Part shown: positions 7,591-18,976 of the stretch, piece by piece
Position numbering within the stretch: the stretch's first letter is position 1
How the letters are laid out: every line of letters starts with the position of its first letter
Assembly: GCA_015039365.1 (NCBI GenBank)
Contig: WION01000671.1
Span: forward strand, 1-25,066
DNA: 25,066 bases
Direction: 5' to 3'
Source: Amanita rubescens
Taxonomy: Eukaryota; Basidiomycota; Agaricomycetes; Agaricales; Amanitaceae
Made by a program: the position numbers and the translations under genes
Notes under the pieces: generated by a model
Databases searched by the model: none
Told to the model about the DNA's origin: nothing
What the model saw: the letters and a program-made list of their open reading frames with translations, nothing else

Positions 7591-10046
7591 TTATCCAGCG
7601 GCACTGAATCGCTTCTCTAACTCTCGGATCTTGGATTTGACGAGACCTGATCTTCCGTTAATCTCGTTCTTGGAAGTAATCAAATCGCACGAGTTTGCAG
7701 TTTTCACGGTTTTATCGACAGATGACAAGTCCTGCCTGCAGGCTACCATTATATTACTTGTCCTCTGTTGGTCGGAGGCCATTTTGGAAGACACTTCGTC
7801 GACAGGAGCTTCGGAGAATGATGCACTGGTACTAGAGGCTGATGAGGTTGACGCGTTCTTCTGCACTGCTCGTAATTTATCCTCAACACGAAGAGCAAAG
7901 GAAGAAATAGCTTGTCCAGAATTCGGGCGACTTGGGCGAGTCATGTTCACTGTACCGATATTATGTTCATTATCTTGTATATCCGTGCTGGCCCGGAGAT
8001 TGGACTCCAGTCCATTGACTGGACCAGAACGACACTTGAAATGGTATTCATACGACCCAGTTTCGCTTGGCTCGATACTCGATGAGCTTGACATACTTGA
8101 TACTCCTCTCGCTGCTTGATTGTCTTGTAGGCAGGCATAGTAAAGGATCAGCAAAGCGCGGCGCGTGTCCCCCGTAAATCTGATCAACGCGTGCAGAGGT
8201 AACGGCGCGTCGTACAAGTTCTTCAGGTTCATCCACCATCGAGGAGTCCTCTGGGAAAACCGATTCCAGTTCTTCCGAGTCATAATCGCTGTCTCTATCA
8301 AATGCCGTCTCGTCTATTGTAACGCCCCCAGAGTCTAGTTCGTCCCCAACAGGCAGATCATCAGCCTCTTCTTGTTCAAAATACGAAGCTCTTGAATCTT
8401 TATCGAGTTGACTTGCATCCTCCGAGCGGTGTTCGTGTTTTGAACTAGGATTAAGCACAGAGTTGATATATGGATCCAAAGAGAGAAAGTTGACCAGGCG
8501 AATAGGGAGAGAGAGTTGCACGTCCGCCGACAGTAATGTGCCCGCACATAAAGAGACCTTCAGTATATATTCCACTTCGAGTAATCGGCTTCTAGGAAGC
8601 GAGACTTCGCTCGGCTGAAATGCACTTTAGAGATCGGGTTTTGTGAAAAATAGTGACGGGAAAATACCGGAATGACAATAGAATGAGTGAAGTTCATTTT
8701 CTTCTTGGGCGGAACACCTGTCCACCATCCTTTGGCGCTCGCATATCCTTTCGTTGCTCTATCACCAGCATCGAGGACAGACTCTGCTATTATCTTTGTT
8801 GTCGTGCTCGTTTGGCAGGCATCGGGGTCCCGTTCATAACGCGATTTACCTGGTAACAAGGGGTCTAGCTGAGGAAGGGGTCGGAAGATAACCGTGTTCC
8901 TTAAAAGCGATATCGTCACACTGGTGACCACTTTCTTGGTTTCATTCTGGATATTCAAGTGAACGAAACACTGCTGTCCAGCAACCCAGTAAAGCCGTGT
9001 CAAACTCGCAGGTGAGAGTCAGCTTGCCGTTTCCCCCCATGAATAATGACTTGGAAGTGGTAGCACGAAGCGGCCGGGGCGCTGGAACAAGAATTCTTTC
9101 TGGGTCCAAGAGAGGCCAGACTTCACAGGTCCTGTAGAAGTGTGCAATAGATCGTTTTCCCGTTAATGTGTCTTTCAGTTTGAGGGAACTGACTGAAATG
9201 GTGAAACAGAGCCGAGATCATCACCAAAGACACATACGCAACGGCTACATAGCGAACTTCTGCTCCGGCCAAACCATACACTATACCTTTTGGACAACCA
9301 TTCTTGTCCGATGTTGGGAGATGCATAGAAAACGGAAAGTGATACGTCCCTTGGCTTGCTTCAGTGAAATCTTCTCCAAACTCTTGGCTTCTGTGATAAC
9401 CATCGAAGTACGAATTTCCGCTGAATATCTTTGACGAGCATTGATAGAATGAGTGAGATAGTTTAGTGCCAGAGATGCACTCAAAACCGATGATTCTGAT
9501 TTTTCCGCCAAATATCAAAACAGGTCCTTCCTTCTTCGTGGGTTTGCGCACATGTAGAACAGCGTGACCTCGTACAATCCCGCCTTGCACGAATATGTTA
9601 GACTCGAGTACGATGTCTACATCCACTCGAGTGCGTGGTTTGGCTTGTTCCATCTGGACATGTTCGAAGGAATTGCCCCCAGGCGGTGGCAGCAACGTCC
9701 TTCCTGGTTTCAATTTAGAGCAGGAGTTTCCTAGAAGCCTCTGAAGCTCCTCTGCAATCCTTTCTGGAGATGCATTCTCTGTGATAAGTGTTCCATGCCG
9801 AGCGAGGTTACCAGCTTGAAACATTGCTTCGTTTACATCAGCTCTCAGGCCACCACCGGGAGTGATCGCGTCTGAGGTTATACGAGGCCCATTTATAAAG
9901 CCAGAGCCGACGTCTAGTTGAACCATACCTCCTCCGACTTCAGCAAGAAGAAGGCCTTTCATAGCCGCTGTTGAGCGTACTGTACCATAGTTGTCGCGTT
10001 GACTGTTCGTTGTATCTTTTGAGTATGTAGTGTCCTGGCTTCGCAT
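7591..10046 (-). CDS. Arrestin-like protein (two apparent frameshifts)
   Basis: Alpha-arrestins are adaptors with N- and C-terminal beta-sandwich domains, in fungi often linking membrane proteins to ubiquitin ligases. Model: exons 9238-10046, 8668-9188 and 7591-8614 (introns 49 nt at 9189-9237 and 53 nt at 8615-8667), about 783 residues. N-domain strands are visible (VDVDIVLESNIFVQGGIVRG, FGGKIRIIGFECISG, FPFSMHLP, then VRYVAVA joining SLKLKD across intron 1), followed by HFYRTCEVWPLLDP, KSLFMGGNGKLTLT, DACQTSTT, KGWWTGVPP, and after intron 2 LEVEYILKVSLCAGTL and LPIRLVNFLSLDP. The tail is acidic then Ser-rich, ending KIRELEKRF. The frame breaks near 9003 (between KLTLTCE and TRLYWVAGQ) and near 8145 (between PRFAD and LYYACLQDN); each is mended by dropping one base. 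Promoter is shared with POP3 (82 bp). Confidence 0.85.
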
Positions 10047-10128
10047 AGTCAATAGCACTGATGATGGAGCGTGAGAATGTGCTTATGATGGTAAGTACCG
10101 AAAGGCTACGCCTTCTAGTTCGATAAGC

Positions 10129-11134
10129 ATGTCCGAGCGCGATGTTCGAGTTCATACGCACGCTTCCAATCGTGCAACAGCAATCTCAAAGGACAGAAAA
10201 GTAACATTCAAGAGTACCTTGGACACACCGTTCCGGATACCTTGGTTAGCCTTTATCCAGCAGTATTTCAAACATTTACAATCTTTAGGCCAAAAATATC
10301 GATTAATGTGCAAACAGAACTCTTAGCACATCTGATTTCGATTTTAGAAGGCGTCGCCGAATATCATTTAGCGCTTCGGCGGCTCAGCCGCAAGCGTAAA
10401 AGGGGCAAAGCACGCGACGAAGAAGAGGACGGAGAAGAGAAGGAGGATGTTGGTAGCCGTAGCCTACCTTCGGGTGCGTCTTTAGTCTCCCCACTGAGAG
10501 TTGTTGTCTCACAAATCTATCAGAGTCGGACACGCGAGTTAGATCTATCATCGACCACCTGGTGATAGGTCTCAATGCAGTGACAAAAAGACTCGAAGAA
10601 CAAGTTAGAAAACGACCCCATTCAGTCACAATCACAGAAGACCAGCCAACAGCAGAGATGCAGAAGACCAAACGTGATCTATGCCTAGTGTTGGCTTGCA
10701 GGGCTGATGTCGATCCTCCGCTATTGATTGATCATCTCCCTCACTTGGTTGCCTCGTGCAATGCCATGCAGAAGGAATCTGTGAGAATAGCGAGCCTTCC
10801 TGAGGGCGCCGAAGGAACTTTGGCAAAGTCATTAGGCATCCACAGGGTCACGGTGATAGGATTAGATGTATGTATAATCACGACTGTTCATCTCCGAGTT
10901 CCTGACTTGCGTAAGGCTGAATTTCCTGTCATGGATGGTTTCAAGCACTTTTTCGAATCAATACCGATTTTGTCCGCTCCATGGTTATCAGGTATTAGAC
11001 AGGTTCGAGATTTTATACCTACGCATGTCAAACAGGTGAAGACCACTGCGCCGCGAGATATGAAGGAAGCCAAAGAGGAAAGGAAGAAAGGGAGGGCACT
11101 TGCTAAGCAGCGCAAGCGTATCAAGATAAGATAA
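10129..11134 (+). CDS. POP3: RNase P/MRP subunit POP3 (Rpp38-like)
   Basis: Pop3 is a protein subunit of nuclear RNase P and RNase MRP, which process tRNA 5' ends and rRNA precursors; it belongs to the L7Ae-like RNA-binding group. Model: exons 10129-10244, 10289-10452, 10524-10867, 10916-11134 (introns 44, 71, 48 nt), 280 residues. Supporting motifs: TFKSTLDTPFRIPW joined to PKISINVQTELLAHLISILEGVAEYHL, a basic stretch RRLSRKRKRGK, IIDHLVIGLNAVTKRLEEQV across intron 2, then VLACRADVDPPLLIDHLPHL, which is the family hallmark, and a basic C-terminus (FIPTHVKQVKTTAPRDMKEAKEE) ending in KQRKRIKIR. Intron 3 is 48 nt, has no in-frame stop, and is inferred from a GTATGT donor and from the length of the homologous region; reading through would add 16 residues. 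Divergent from the arrestin gene. Confidence 0.88.
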
Positions 11135-11202
11135 TCTCCGGGTAAACAGGGTCACATAAATGATGTACGCGTGTTTTCGGGTTCAACTGGCCAGTGCTGA
11201 AC

Positions 11203-12666
11203 ATGTTCATCGCCATTGTCGGCACGCGATTTTCGGGGAAATCTTTCATTGAAGACTTTCTCATCTCTTGCAAAGGATTTACCTTGGTTCGGTTGAGCGG
11301 ACAACTAATAGAGGATGGAGAGGTACGCCGGATCAGGTACTATATGAATTGCTTGAAGTGTACAAAGCACCTCACAAACAGCGACCGATATCCATATCTT
11401 TACCGGATGACATCTCGGTCAAAATACGTCCTTTTTATGACAACGAAAACGCTCATTATAGGCATCTCTCTTTTCTTTCACTGAGTCCAACCGGCTCCCC
11501 AGCCCCGACTATCAGAAAGTCAGACACCCAACTTTTCTTTTCCAATCCCCATGAAATGTTGGATTACGTCACTAGACAGTTGGCAAGATAATTTTGTTAC
11601 TTCCGACCTCCAGTCTAGGGAACAGATAGAGATGTTCGTCAAGCGGCCATTTTTTCTTCTTCTTAGTGTCGATGCACCGCTATATGACCGATACCGGCGA
11701 TCAAACGGGTTTGTGTTTCGCTCTTGATAGGAAACTCTTGGCAAATCTCATAAAAAACCTCTTGCAGAAGCTATGCATCGCTCGAAGAATTTGTTCGCGA
11801 AGATGACCGTATCGTCTTTGGAGACCGTTCAAGAATGACATCGTCGCTACATGGTCTCAGAGACCTCGTCGACGTTCAAATCAATAACTCGTTTCAAACA
11901 TCATCCAGTTTTGAGTCCTATTTGGAGGAAATCGACTTGCTAAATCCTGAGCATCTAAGGCCGGGTTGGGATGCCTATTTCATGGTCTGCTGCAAATGAC
12001 CAGTCGTAAGCATTATGTCTCACGAAAGCTACAGATACTAGCAACCCTTGCCTCACGAAGGTCCAATTGCATGAAACGTCGCGTTGGAGCAGTTCTAGTA
12101 CGCGACAATCGTGTCATTGCCACAGGGTACGTTGGAGTGTGCAGCTGCTGACAGAAAATATCTGAGCTCATTATAATAGGTACAATGGCACTGCCCGTGG
12201 TTTAATTAATTGCAACGAAGGGGGATGTCCCGAGTGCAATAGAACTATATCTTCTATAAATATGCCAACCGAATGCGTTTGCCTGCATGCCGAGGAAAAT
12301 GCCCTCCTAGAAACAGGACGGGAAAGGATTGGACAAGAAGCAGTTCTGTACTGCAACACGTAAGGAGCCAATAAATGTCGTTTTTTTTCGCTTATATTGT
12401 ATCAGATGTCCTTGCCTTAAGTGCACAGTCAAAATTATACAAACGGGAGTCAAGACGGTTGTTTATAACTTGAGTTACAAAGTGTAGGTCTTTGAAGATA
12501 TGTTGGTTTCAGCAACTGATTGCCCGCTAGCGATGACGCTTCAGCCGCGCTCTTTAAGCAAGCGGGGGTGGAATTAAGACGTTTTAATCCATCCAAGAAG
12601 TTTAATACCAATCTTCGAGTTGATGGACCAAGCCTAATGATACCTGAGCTTGCACTGTCGAATTAG
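11203..12666 (+). CDS. DCD1: Deoxycytidylate (dCMP) deaminase (one apparent frameshift)
   Basis: Dcd1 converts dCMP to dUMP, feeding dTMP synthesis. Model: exons 11203-11322, 11382-11708, 11768-11984, 12035-12126, 12180-12359, 12406-12483, 12531-12666 (introns 46-59 nt), about 382 residues. The N-terminus MFIAIVGTRFSGKS carries a P-loop-like GxxxxGKS, as fungal Dcd1 proteins have an NTPase-like N-domain. Middle: VKRPFFLLLSVDAPLYDRYRR. The deaminase domain includes LRPGWDAYFM, LASRRSNCMKRRVGAVLVRD, ATGYNGTARG across an intron, zinc ligands CLHAEENALL (His, and Glu as proton shuttle) and TCPCLKC (two Cys), and KIIQTGVKTVVYNLSYKVDD across the last intron. The frame shifts near 11580: DYVTRQ runs into the wrong frame, and removing one T gives WQDNFVTSDL. 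Converges with TTI1, 28 bp between stops. Confidence 0.9.
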
Positions 12667-12694
12667 GCTAGGTGGACAGATCTACGTATAGGAA

Positions 12695-15600
12695 TTAACC
12701 CATTTCATTAAGAACTTCGTTTGAGTTCGATTCTATCTTCCACTTGTCTTCATACAGAAAATGCATCGCAGGGGATATGTCACTTGAGGTTGCAGTCAAC
12801 GCCAGCCACACAACATCAGCATTTCTCTCGGCAATAGCCAAGTAAAGAGTCCTTGCACACGCTTGCAGCTCTTCGTGCGCATGCTGTGAAAGGAAAACGC
12901 CGAAAAGCCAGTGTAACTTGCCACATGGATGTCTCGTGTGGACGGACACCTTTGAGGGCGGCAGTCATTGTGTTTATGATGGACCGGTACAAACGATGGG
13001 TGTGTGTATACGCTGATTCTGTCCCAACGGATCCATATCCGCGTCTCGCGAGTGCACTTTTTGAATCTGCAGAATCAAGTTTTTCTAGGAGAGATCGGAA
13101 GCGAGGCCAGACGTCGTCCCAAATTCTACGGAACATGAATTCTCCGGTGTAAATAGTTAAAGCCTCAATCAAAGAAGCCGCCGCAGAAATGACGAAAGGC
13201 TCATTGTCAGACAGTCGATTTAATATGAATGGCCAAGCGGAGTGGATCGAGGGTAATAGCGCGGATTCAGGAAGGACAGCAGCGGATGAAGTAAGAAGCG
13301 TCAGGATGCGTGCCCGAATTACTGGAGAGCCATGGGTGAGGAAGTATACCGACCGCATAACGATTTGCTTTGTCAAGGCTTGCACGGGGGTGGGAGGTTT
13401 CTCATCATCCAGCCCTGCTTCTGGGGATGTATCCTCATCGACCGAAACTTCGTCCTTAACCTTTGAAGAACCCCAAGCTTCCCGAGGTGCTGGGCCGTAA
13501 TCTACGGTGTCAGTTTGATTGTCTTCTTGTACCTTTTCGCGATACCATTGCAAAAATGCTGTCGTTCCAGATGTCTCCTCTCCTAGTCCGCCTGCTTCTG
13601 CAGTAGCCTTGGATTCCTTGAATGTTATCGGAACGGATTACCTTCGTGACCTCGCCTAAAACCTCTACCTAGCCCCTCGACTAAGATCGGGTACTCTTGA
13701 AACTCGTCTAAGCGGTCAAAACACTCTCCTACCACGTCTCCTGCTCTTTCGACAATATCGCTACCAACGAGGCGGACAAGGACGGCGAGCACCTTGGTTG
13801 CATCGATGTCCAGCCATCTGCGAGTAAGCCGACGAGAGACAGAATCCAGGGCATAATCGAAATTCGAGAGGAGCAAATTGGTAGGTGAGGCGTAAGAAGT
13901 CACTGTGGTTATGTATTTCAAAGTGGCAAGTGCAGTCACGGAGAGATATGACTCTGCGGAAGTTAAAGAGTGAAGGACGGGATATAGTGTATGGATGAAG
14001 AGCGGAGGGAATCGAGCCTGCAAAATGCCTGCACTGATGGCCAGAAGTTGAAGAGATAACGCCCTATGTAAAAGCGGTTGCAGCTGAGTCTTGACGGTCT
14101 TCTTGGGTTGTGGATGGACAATTTTAAGCGTTTCGGAAATAGGCCTGACACCTTGGATATGTTCCACAGGTATCAGACGATCTTCATCATGCTGATCGCT
14201 CCTGGTAGTCGTATCCTCATTCCCTTGGCCTTCGACTTTGTCCTCATCCCAGGTCTCCGCAATGTTCTTGGCCAACTCACGTGCCAAGTTTTCCAATCTC
14301 TTGCTCCGACGATGTGAAGAACACAGGCTCGGATCTTCGAAAACTGAAATAGCCGCTACGCCCTCCAACAGTCTACAGGCACACCACAGAGCTGCGGCTG
14401 AGCTGCTACTCCTTCCAGAAAGCCCCACATTGGTGAACCATTCAACAGAGAAAAGACAAGCATCGCCGCCAGCACGACCAAGACAACGCAACATTTCCTC
14501 TAGCGCCTCCTTCGCACTTGGAAGTTCGAGGTTTCGAAATTGTACTGTAGGGAAGCCTGGCCAGTCGGATGTATTTGGGTCGTTTTCCAGCATGAGGTGC
14601 GAAGGGGACGTATATGTAACCATGACAGGTGGCTCGGCGAGTTCAAGAACTGATAAAAGACTCCAGCCCCATTTTTCGATCGCACCAGTGGGCCCAAGTA
14701 ACTTTCCAAGGCCAGTTGAAATCAGGCGAATACCCGGTTCATGATCATCCGAGGAGAGTAGAGATATCGCAGTGATAAGCTTAGCAGCGTGCTCGACGTT
14801 GGAGTTGGACGAAGCTGATATGAAGTGGGGGAGGCTTTGTAGAGTATCTCTAGTAATTTGCATCAATGCGTGCAACAATATGTGTTCAGTCGGCGACTGT
14901 TTTGAAAACATACGAAGCAAATGGTTTCGGGCTTCAAGAGAAACAGAGGGTAGATCATGCGTGGACAAAGATAACAGGTAAGACAGGAGGATGGGCTGAG
15001 TCTGAGGGAGTGATAATGGCGTGGCTTCTAGGACCGCAGAGGAAAACTTGCACAAAGCAATTTGCGCTAATGGTGTGGGATGCGATAGTAATGGTCGCAG
15101 TGTATTAATAGCAATATGGACTTGAGACGAGGTTCCACGAAGCCACGAAGCTGTTCTTGAAGTTGCAAAAGGTGGCAAGTTCTGTTGCGGTGGCTCTTGG
15201 CGCTTACCGTCAAGTAACTCTGCCAATGCTTGAAGGCTTTCTGCATGACTCAAGGCCCCATCTTTAATGCACGCGTCGTCAGCTATTGCCTTAACCACGA
15301 CGCTTCGCATAGCTTTGAGTGCACCAGCAACTATTTCTCCGTTGGCCCAACCCTTCTTTGCGGATTTGCCTAATGCCACCTTGGTCATTGCACTGACAAC
15401 ACCGGGCAGCACGGAAGGGCTCAAATACTCCGGGGCGTAGACATCCAGCAACAGATAGGTCAAGTCCAGAGATATAAGCTGAAATTCCAAGTGAAGAGAT
15501 TCGTCCACCAGAAGATGTAGAAATGTATTCAAAGTCTGGCCTAGAATTGGAACAAATTTCGGGTTTTGAGCATGTTCGACGAACTCTGCACGTCGAGTTA

Positions 15601-16154
15601 CGGCTCGTTCGGCGGGAAACATCCGTTCTGAGGCTTCAGATACGGTTCTTTCACGGAGGAGCGCAGATAGGCATCGAGCAGCAGCCTTTTTTGTCTCCTC
15701 ATCCCGATCCTTGCCTTTCCCTTTACTCTCGATACCCCCAATAACCGCACCACACAGCATAAAGACTTGCTCCCATACTGCTAATTCGCATGACCACCAC
15801 CAGCTATCACATAAGAATGCCATTGCCATGAACATCTTTTCAAGCAATTGGTCCGGTATAGCAGAGGGAGGATTGCGGCGCATGATCGTTGAAAGGGGGA
15901 AAAAGATATACGAAATCAATGATGACGTGAGTTGCGCAGCGGAGTTGATTTCTTGGAGAGTATTCAGTAGGTCTGATACAAGTGTTGAAACGGCTGGGAC
16001 GGTCGCTGGAGTTAACAACGATGTACCCATTAGTGGTACACATATGGCTTTCAGCTTGCGTTAGCGTGTGAGCAATTGATCTCTGCATCGGACAAACTCG
16101 TTGGCGTACTTTTCGAAAGGTTTCTTGACGCGCATGGTCAATATCTGCCGACAT
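12695..16154 (-). CDS. TTI1: TTI1, Tel2-interacting protein 1 (three apparent frameshifts)
   Basis: Tti1 forms the TTT complex with Tel2 and Tti2, a co-chaperone for PIKK kinases such as TOR, ATM and ATR. Model: exon 1 16110-16154 (MSADIDHARQETFRK), intron 16055-16109 (55 nt, GCTAAC branch site, phase 0), exon 2 12695-16054, about 1133 residues of helical repeat. Recognisable parts: LKAICVPLMGTSLLTPATVP, SLISYIFFPLSTI, CDSWWWSCELAVWEQVFMLC, LLLSNFDYALDSVSRRL, LVRLVGSDIVERAGDV and, near the end, SALARRGYGSVGTESAYTH. The frame breaks three times in the last third: near 13668 (EGL to VEVLGEVTKVIRSD), near 13625 (IRSD to TFKESKATAEAGG) and near 12895 (LAFRR to FLSQHAHEELQACAR). Each is mended by removing a single base and none has a workable intron. 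Shares a 336-bp promoter region with ABZ1. Confidence 0.85.
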
Positions 16155-16490
16155 ATTTGCAGCACACTTTCGGTGCTTTCCCTTCCGAACCTATTACGTG
16201 GATACGTATTCTGAAGGCCTTATTCTTGCTCCAGACTAGGGTGAGAGCGAGCAAATACTGTGGTCAGGTCGACGTGTGTTGTGACTGTCAACAGTTATCT
16301 AGTTATCTTTGGCATTATTTCTATTTGTGTTGTCAGAAAACAAAATTGTCGAGTCCAATGATCCGTTCATTTTGACCTATGGCATAATGAACTCCTCAAG
16401 ATAACTTATGGTTCCGCTTTACAATTTTTTAGAGTTCGTGGCTTCTACTACTTTAAAGTTATTGAACTGAGGACTATCCAGATAACGATC
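16155..16490. promoter_or_regulatory. Bidirectional promoter between TTI1 and ABZ1
   Basis: 336 bp between two divergent start codons with no coding evidence. It contains a CCAAT box at 16355-16359 on the plus strand and AT-rich stretches, but no TATA box I would defend. Confidence 0.45.
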
Positions 16491-18803
16491 ATGACTATCG
16501 AGTCACCTAGAATTCTGTTAGTTGATTCATACGATTCCTTCAGCCTCAAGTTGGTCTTGCATTGCATTACCGAAATATGCTCTTAAAATCATATTCTTAT
16601 AGTCTTGCTGCATTGTGTCGAAAGTCTATACCAGGGTGCATCGTTCATGTCATCAAAAACGACGAATATGCCATCGATGAGCTTGAGGCGTACCTCGCCT
16701 ATTTCTCTGCGGTTGTTGTTGGTCCTGGCCCGGGGTCACCCATCGTTGACAAAGATATAGGGATCGTCAAGCACCTATGGTCGATCGCACAAGCTAAAAC
16801 TATTCCGATCTTTGGCGTTTGTCTTGGCCTGCAAAGTCTGGGTACTGTTTATGGTGCAAAGCTTAGAAGGTTGCATACAGTGAAACACGGACAGGTATCT
16901 GTCGTCAGGCACACGGGCCAGGATATCTTCCGAGGGATCGGTACCATTCAGGCGGTCCGTTACCATTCGTTGTATATCGAGCCTACGTCCAGTGACGAAA
17001 TTGAGGAACTAGCATGGGCAGACGATGACGAAAACGGGCAAGTGCTTATGGCTTGCAAACACAAATCCCGACCCTTCTGGGCAGTCCAGTATCACCCAGA
17101 GTCTGTGTTAACCAACAACGCTGGTGCACAGGTGATGCAGAATTTTTGGAAGCTGTCTCAGCGATGGAGTACGATCCACGCAAGGAGACCGCGTCCATGG
17201 GACGCAAGACTTCGTCGTCTTGGTGATGTCTGGCCTCTCAGTTCCCAGATTCGAACGCAACGACCCATCTCTGAACCAAAGAGGCGGGTAAGGACCCTAA
17301 CAGTTTCTGCGCCACATTTGACCCCGATTTCTATTTGCGAACTACTCGGAGTTAACGAAGAGAATGAGCCATTCGTTCTCCTCGACTCTGCTGCCTCCCC
17401 AGGCCGATTCTCAATTGTGGCGGCGTTATTACCTACGTCATTGCAGATTACGTACAGCCTTAACGAGAACACAGTCACACTCCAGGAAGGTCAATCCAAA
17501 GTTAAAACTGAGGCTCTAGGAATGCACGATATTTGGTCTTGGCTCGCAAATTTTATGCATGCCCATAATGCGTTCGGTGGTGACCCACATGTTCCATTCT
17601 GGGGGGGACTCATTGGCTATCTGACTTACGAATTGGGTGTCAGCTCGTTGCAGATTCCCGTGCATCGGAATATGGAAGCAAGGCAACGGCATCCAGATGT
17701 CAACCTCGTTTTCGTGGAAAGAAGCATCGTGCTTGATTCCTGTAACGGCCTTGTTTACGTCCAGTCTCTTCTCGAGGATGACGATACTTGGTTGTCCGAA
17801 ATGGTCGACAAGATAGAGCACAATGCTTTGGACAAGAATGCCCCATTAACCATTCCAACATCTCAGCCGCCTAACTGCGGTCCAACAACCATACAGCTCC
17901 CAGACAGAGAACGTTATCTTTCACGCATTTATCGCGCAAAGGAGTGGCTATATTCCGGAGATTCTTATGAACTATGTCTAACAGCTCAAACACATGTCAA
18001 TACTAACAGCCTTGCGACTGGACGCAGTTCTTCATGGGAACGATACAAGTTACTCAGAAAGCTCAATCCTGCTCCCCATTCCGCATATCTGCGCTTACAT
18101 CCCTCCACGTTGATATCGTCTTCACCAGAGAGATTCTTGTCGTTCACCCGCGCTCCTAATACCGTTTGCCAATTGCGACCCATAAAAGGCACTGTGAAGA
18201 AGGCACCTGGGATTACGCGCGCTGATGCTGAGCAAGCCCTCGTCGGCAGCGAAAAGGAGGTAGCAGAGAACCTTATGATTGTAGATCTCATTAGACATGA
18301 TCTACACAGTGTGGTAGGGGACCAAGTTCAAGTAAAGCAGTTCTGCTGCGTTGAAGAGTACGAGACAGTGTGGCAACTGGTCAGTGTGATTGAAGGCAAG
18401 GACAGCAGCAGCCCAGAGTACGAGGGACTAGGTTTGGATGTCTTGAGAAGAAGTTTGCCACCAGGTACGCTGGAAGCAGCTGCTACACATCAACATTAAC
18501 CTTCGGCTAGGGAGCATGACGGGTGCTCCGAAGAAACGGAGCGTCGAAATCTTGAAGTCCCTCGAAAATGTCGAAAGAAGCCTCTACTCTGGTGTATTTG
18601 GATATTGGTGCGTTAGCGGCGCAGGCGACTGGTCCGTTACTATTCGAAGTTGCTTCAAACACGATTCAACTCGAGCGGGTACTGAGGAAGAATGGGTGAT
18701 TGGAGCTGGTGGTGCAATCACGGCACTCTCAGACCCCGAAGCAGAGTGGGACGAGATGATCACGAAGTTGCAGAGCGTACTAAGAGCGTTCGGGCCGAAC
18801 TGA
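16491..18803 (+). CDS. ABZ1: Bifunctional aminodeoxychorismate (PABA) synthase
   Basis: The enzyme makes 4-amino-4-deoxychorismate from chorismate and glutamine, the first committed step to p-aminobenzoate and folate. Model: exons 16491-16549, 16603-18464, 18511-18803 (introns 53 and 46 nt), 737 residues. N-terminal class I glutamine amidotransferase: RILLVDSYDSFSLNLAALCR across intron 1, VVVGPGPGSP, GVCLGLQSLG with the nucleophile Cys (about residue 92), and VQYHPES with the catalytic His and Glu (about 185). C-terminal chorismate-binding domain: Anth_synt_I_N-like part, then GDSYELCLTAQT, SSPERFLSF, RPIKGTVKKA, LMIVDLIRHDL, LRRSLPPGSMTGAPKKR across intron 2, and SGVFGYWCVSGAGDWSVTIR. The PIKGT motif and lack of a separate PabA gene point to PABA rather than anthranilate synthesis. 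No frameshift in 2.2 kb of coding sequence. Confidence 0.93.
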
Positions 18804-18976
18804 TCTGATTGACTAACACTGCATTTGTCACATGTCACACATTACTATAATTAGAAACCAACGGAATAGCTGTGTCTCAGCGGGTATTTGGTACTCGCAT
18901 ACTTGAGTCTCATAATACTCGTCTCTTCTCGCTATGACCCATTGTGCCTACTAGGAACATCACAGCGTAAACCAGG

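Noticed and set aside
7511..8119. 202-codon plus-strand frame after VTA1
   Set aside because: Antisense shadow of the arrestin C-terminal exon.
14238..14744. 168-codon plus-strand frame
   Set aside because: Ser/Arg-rich shadow of the TTI1 coding sequence with no splice or motif support.
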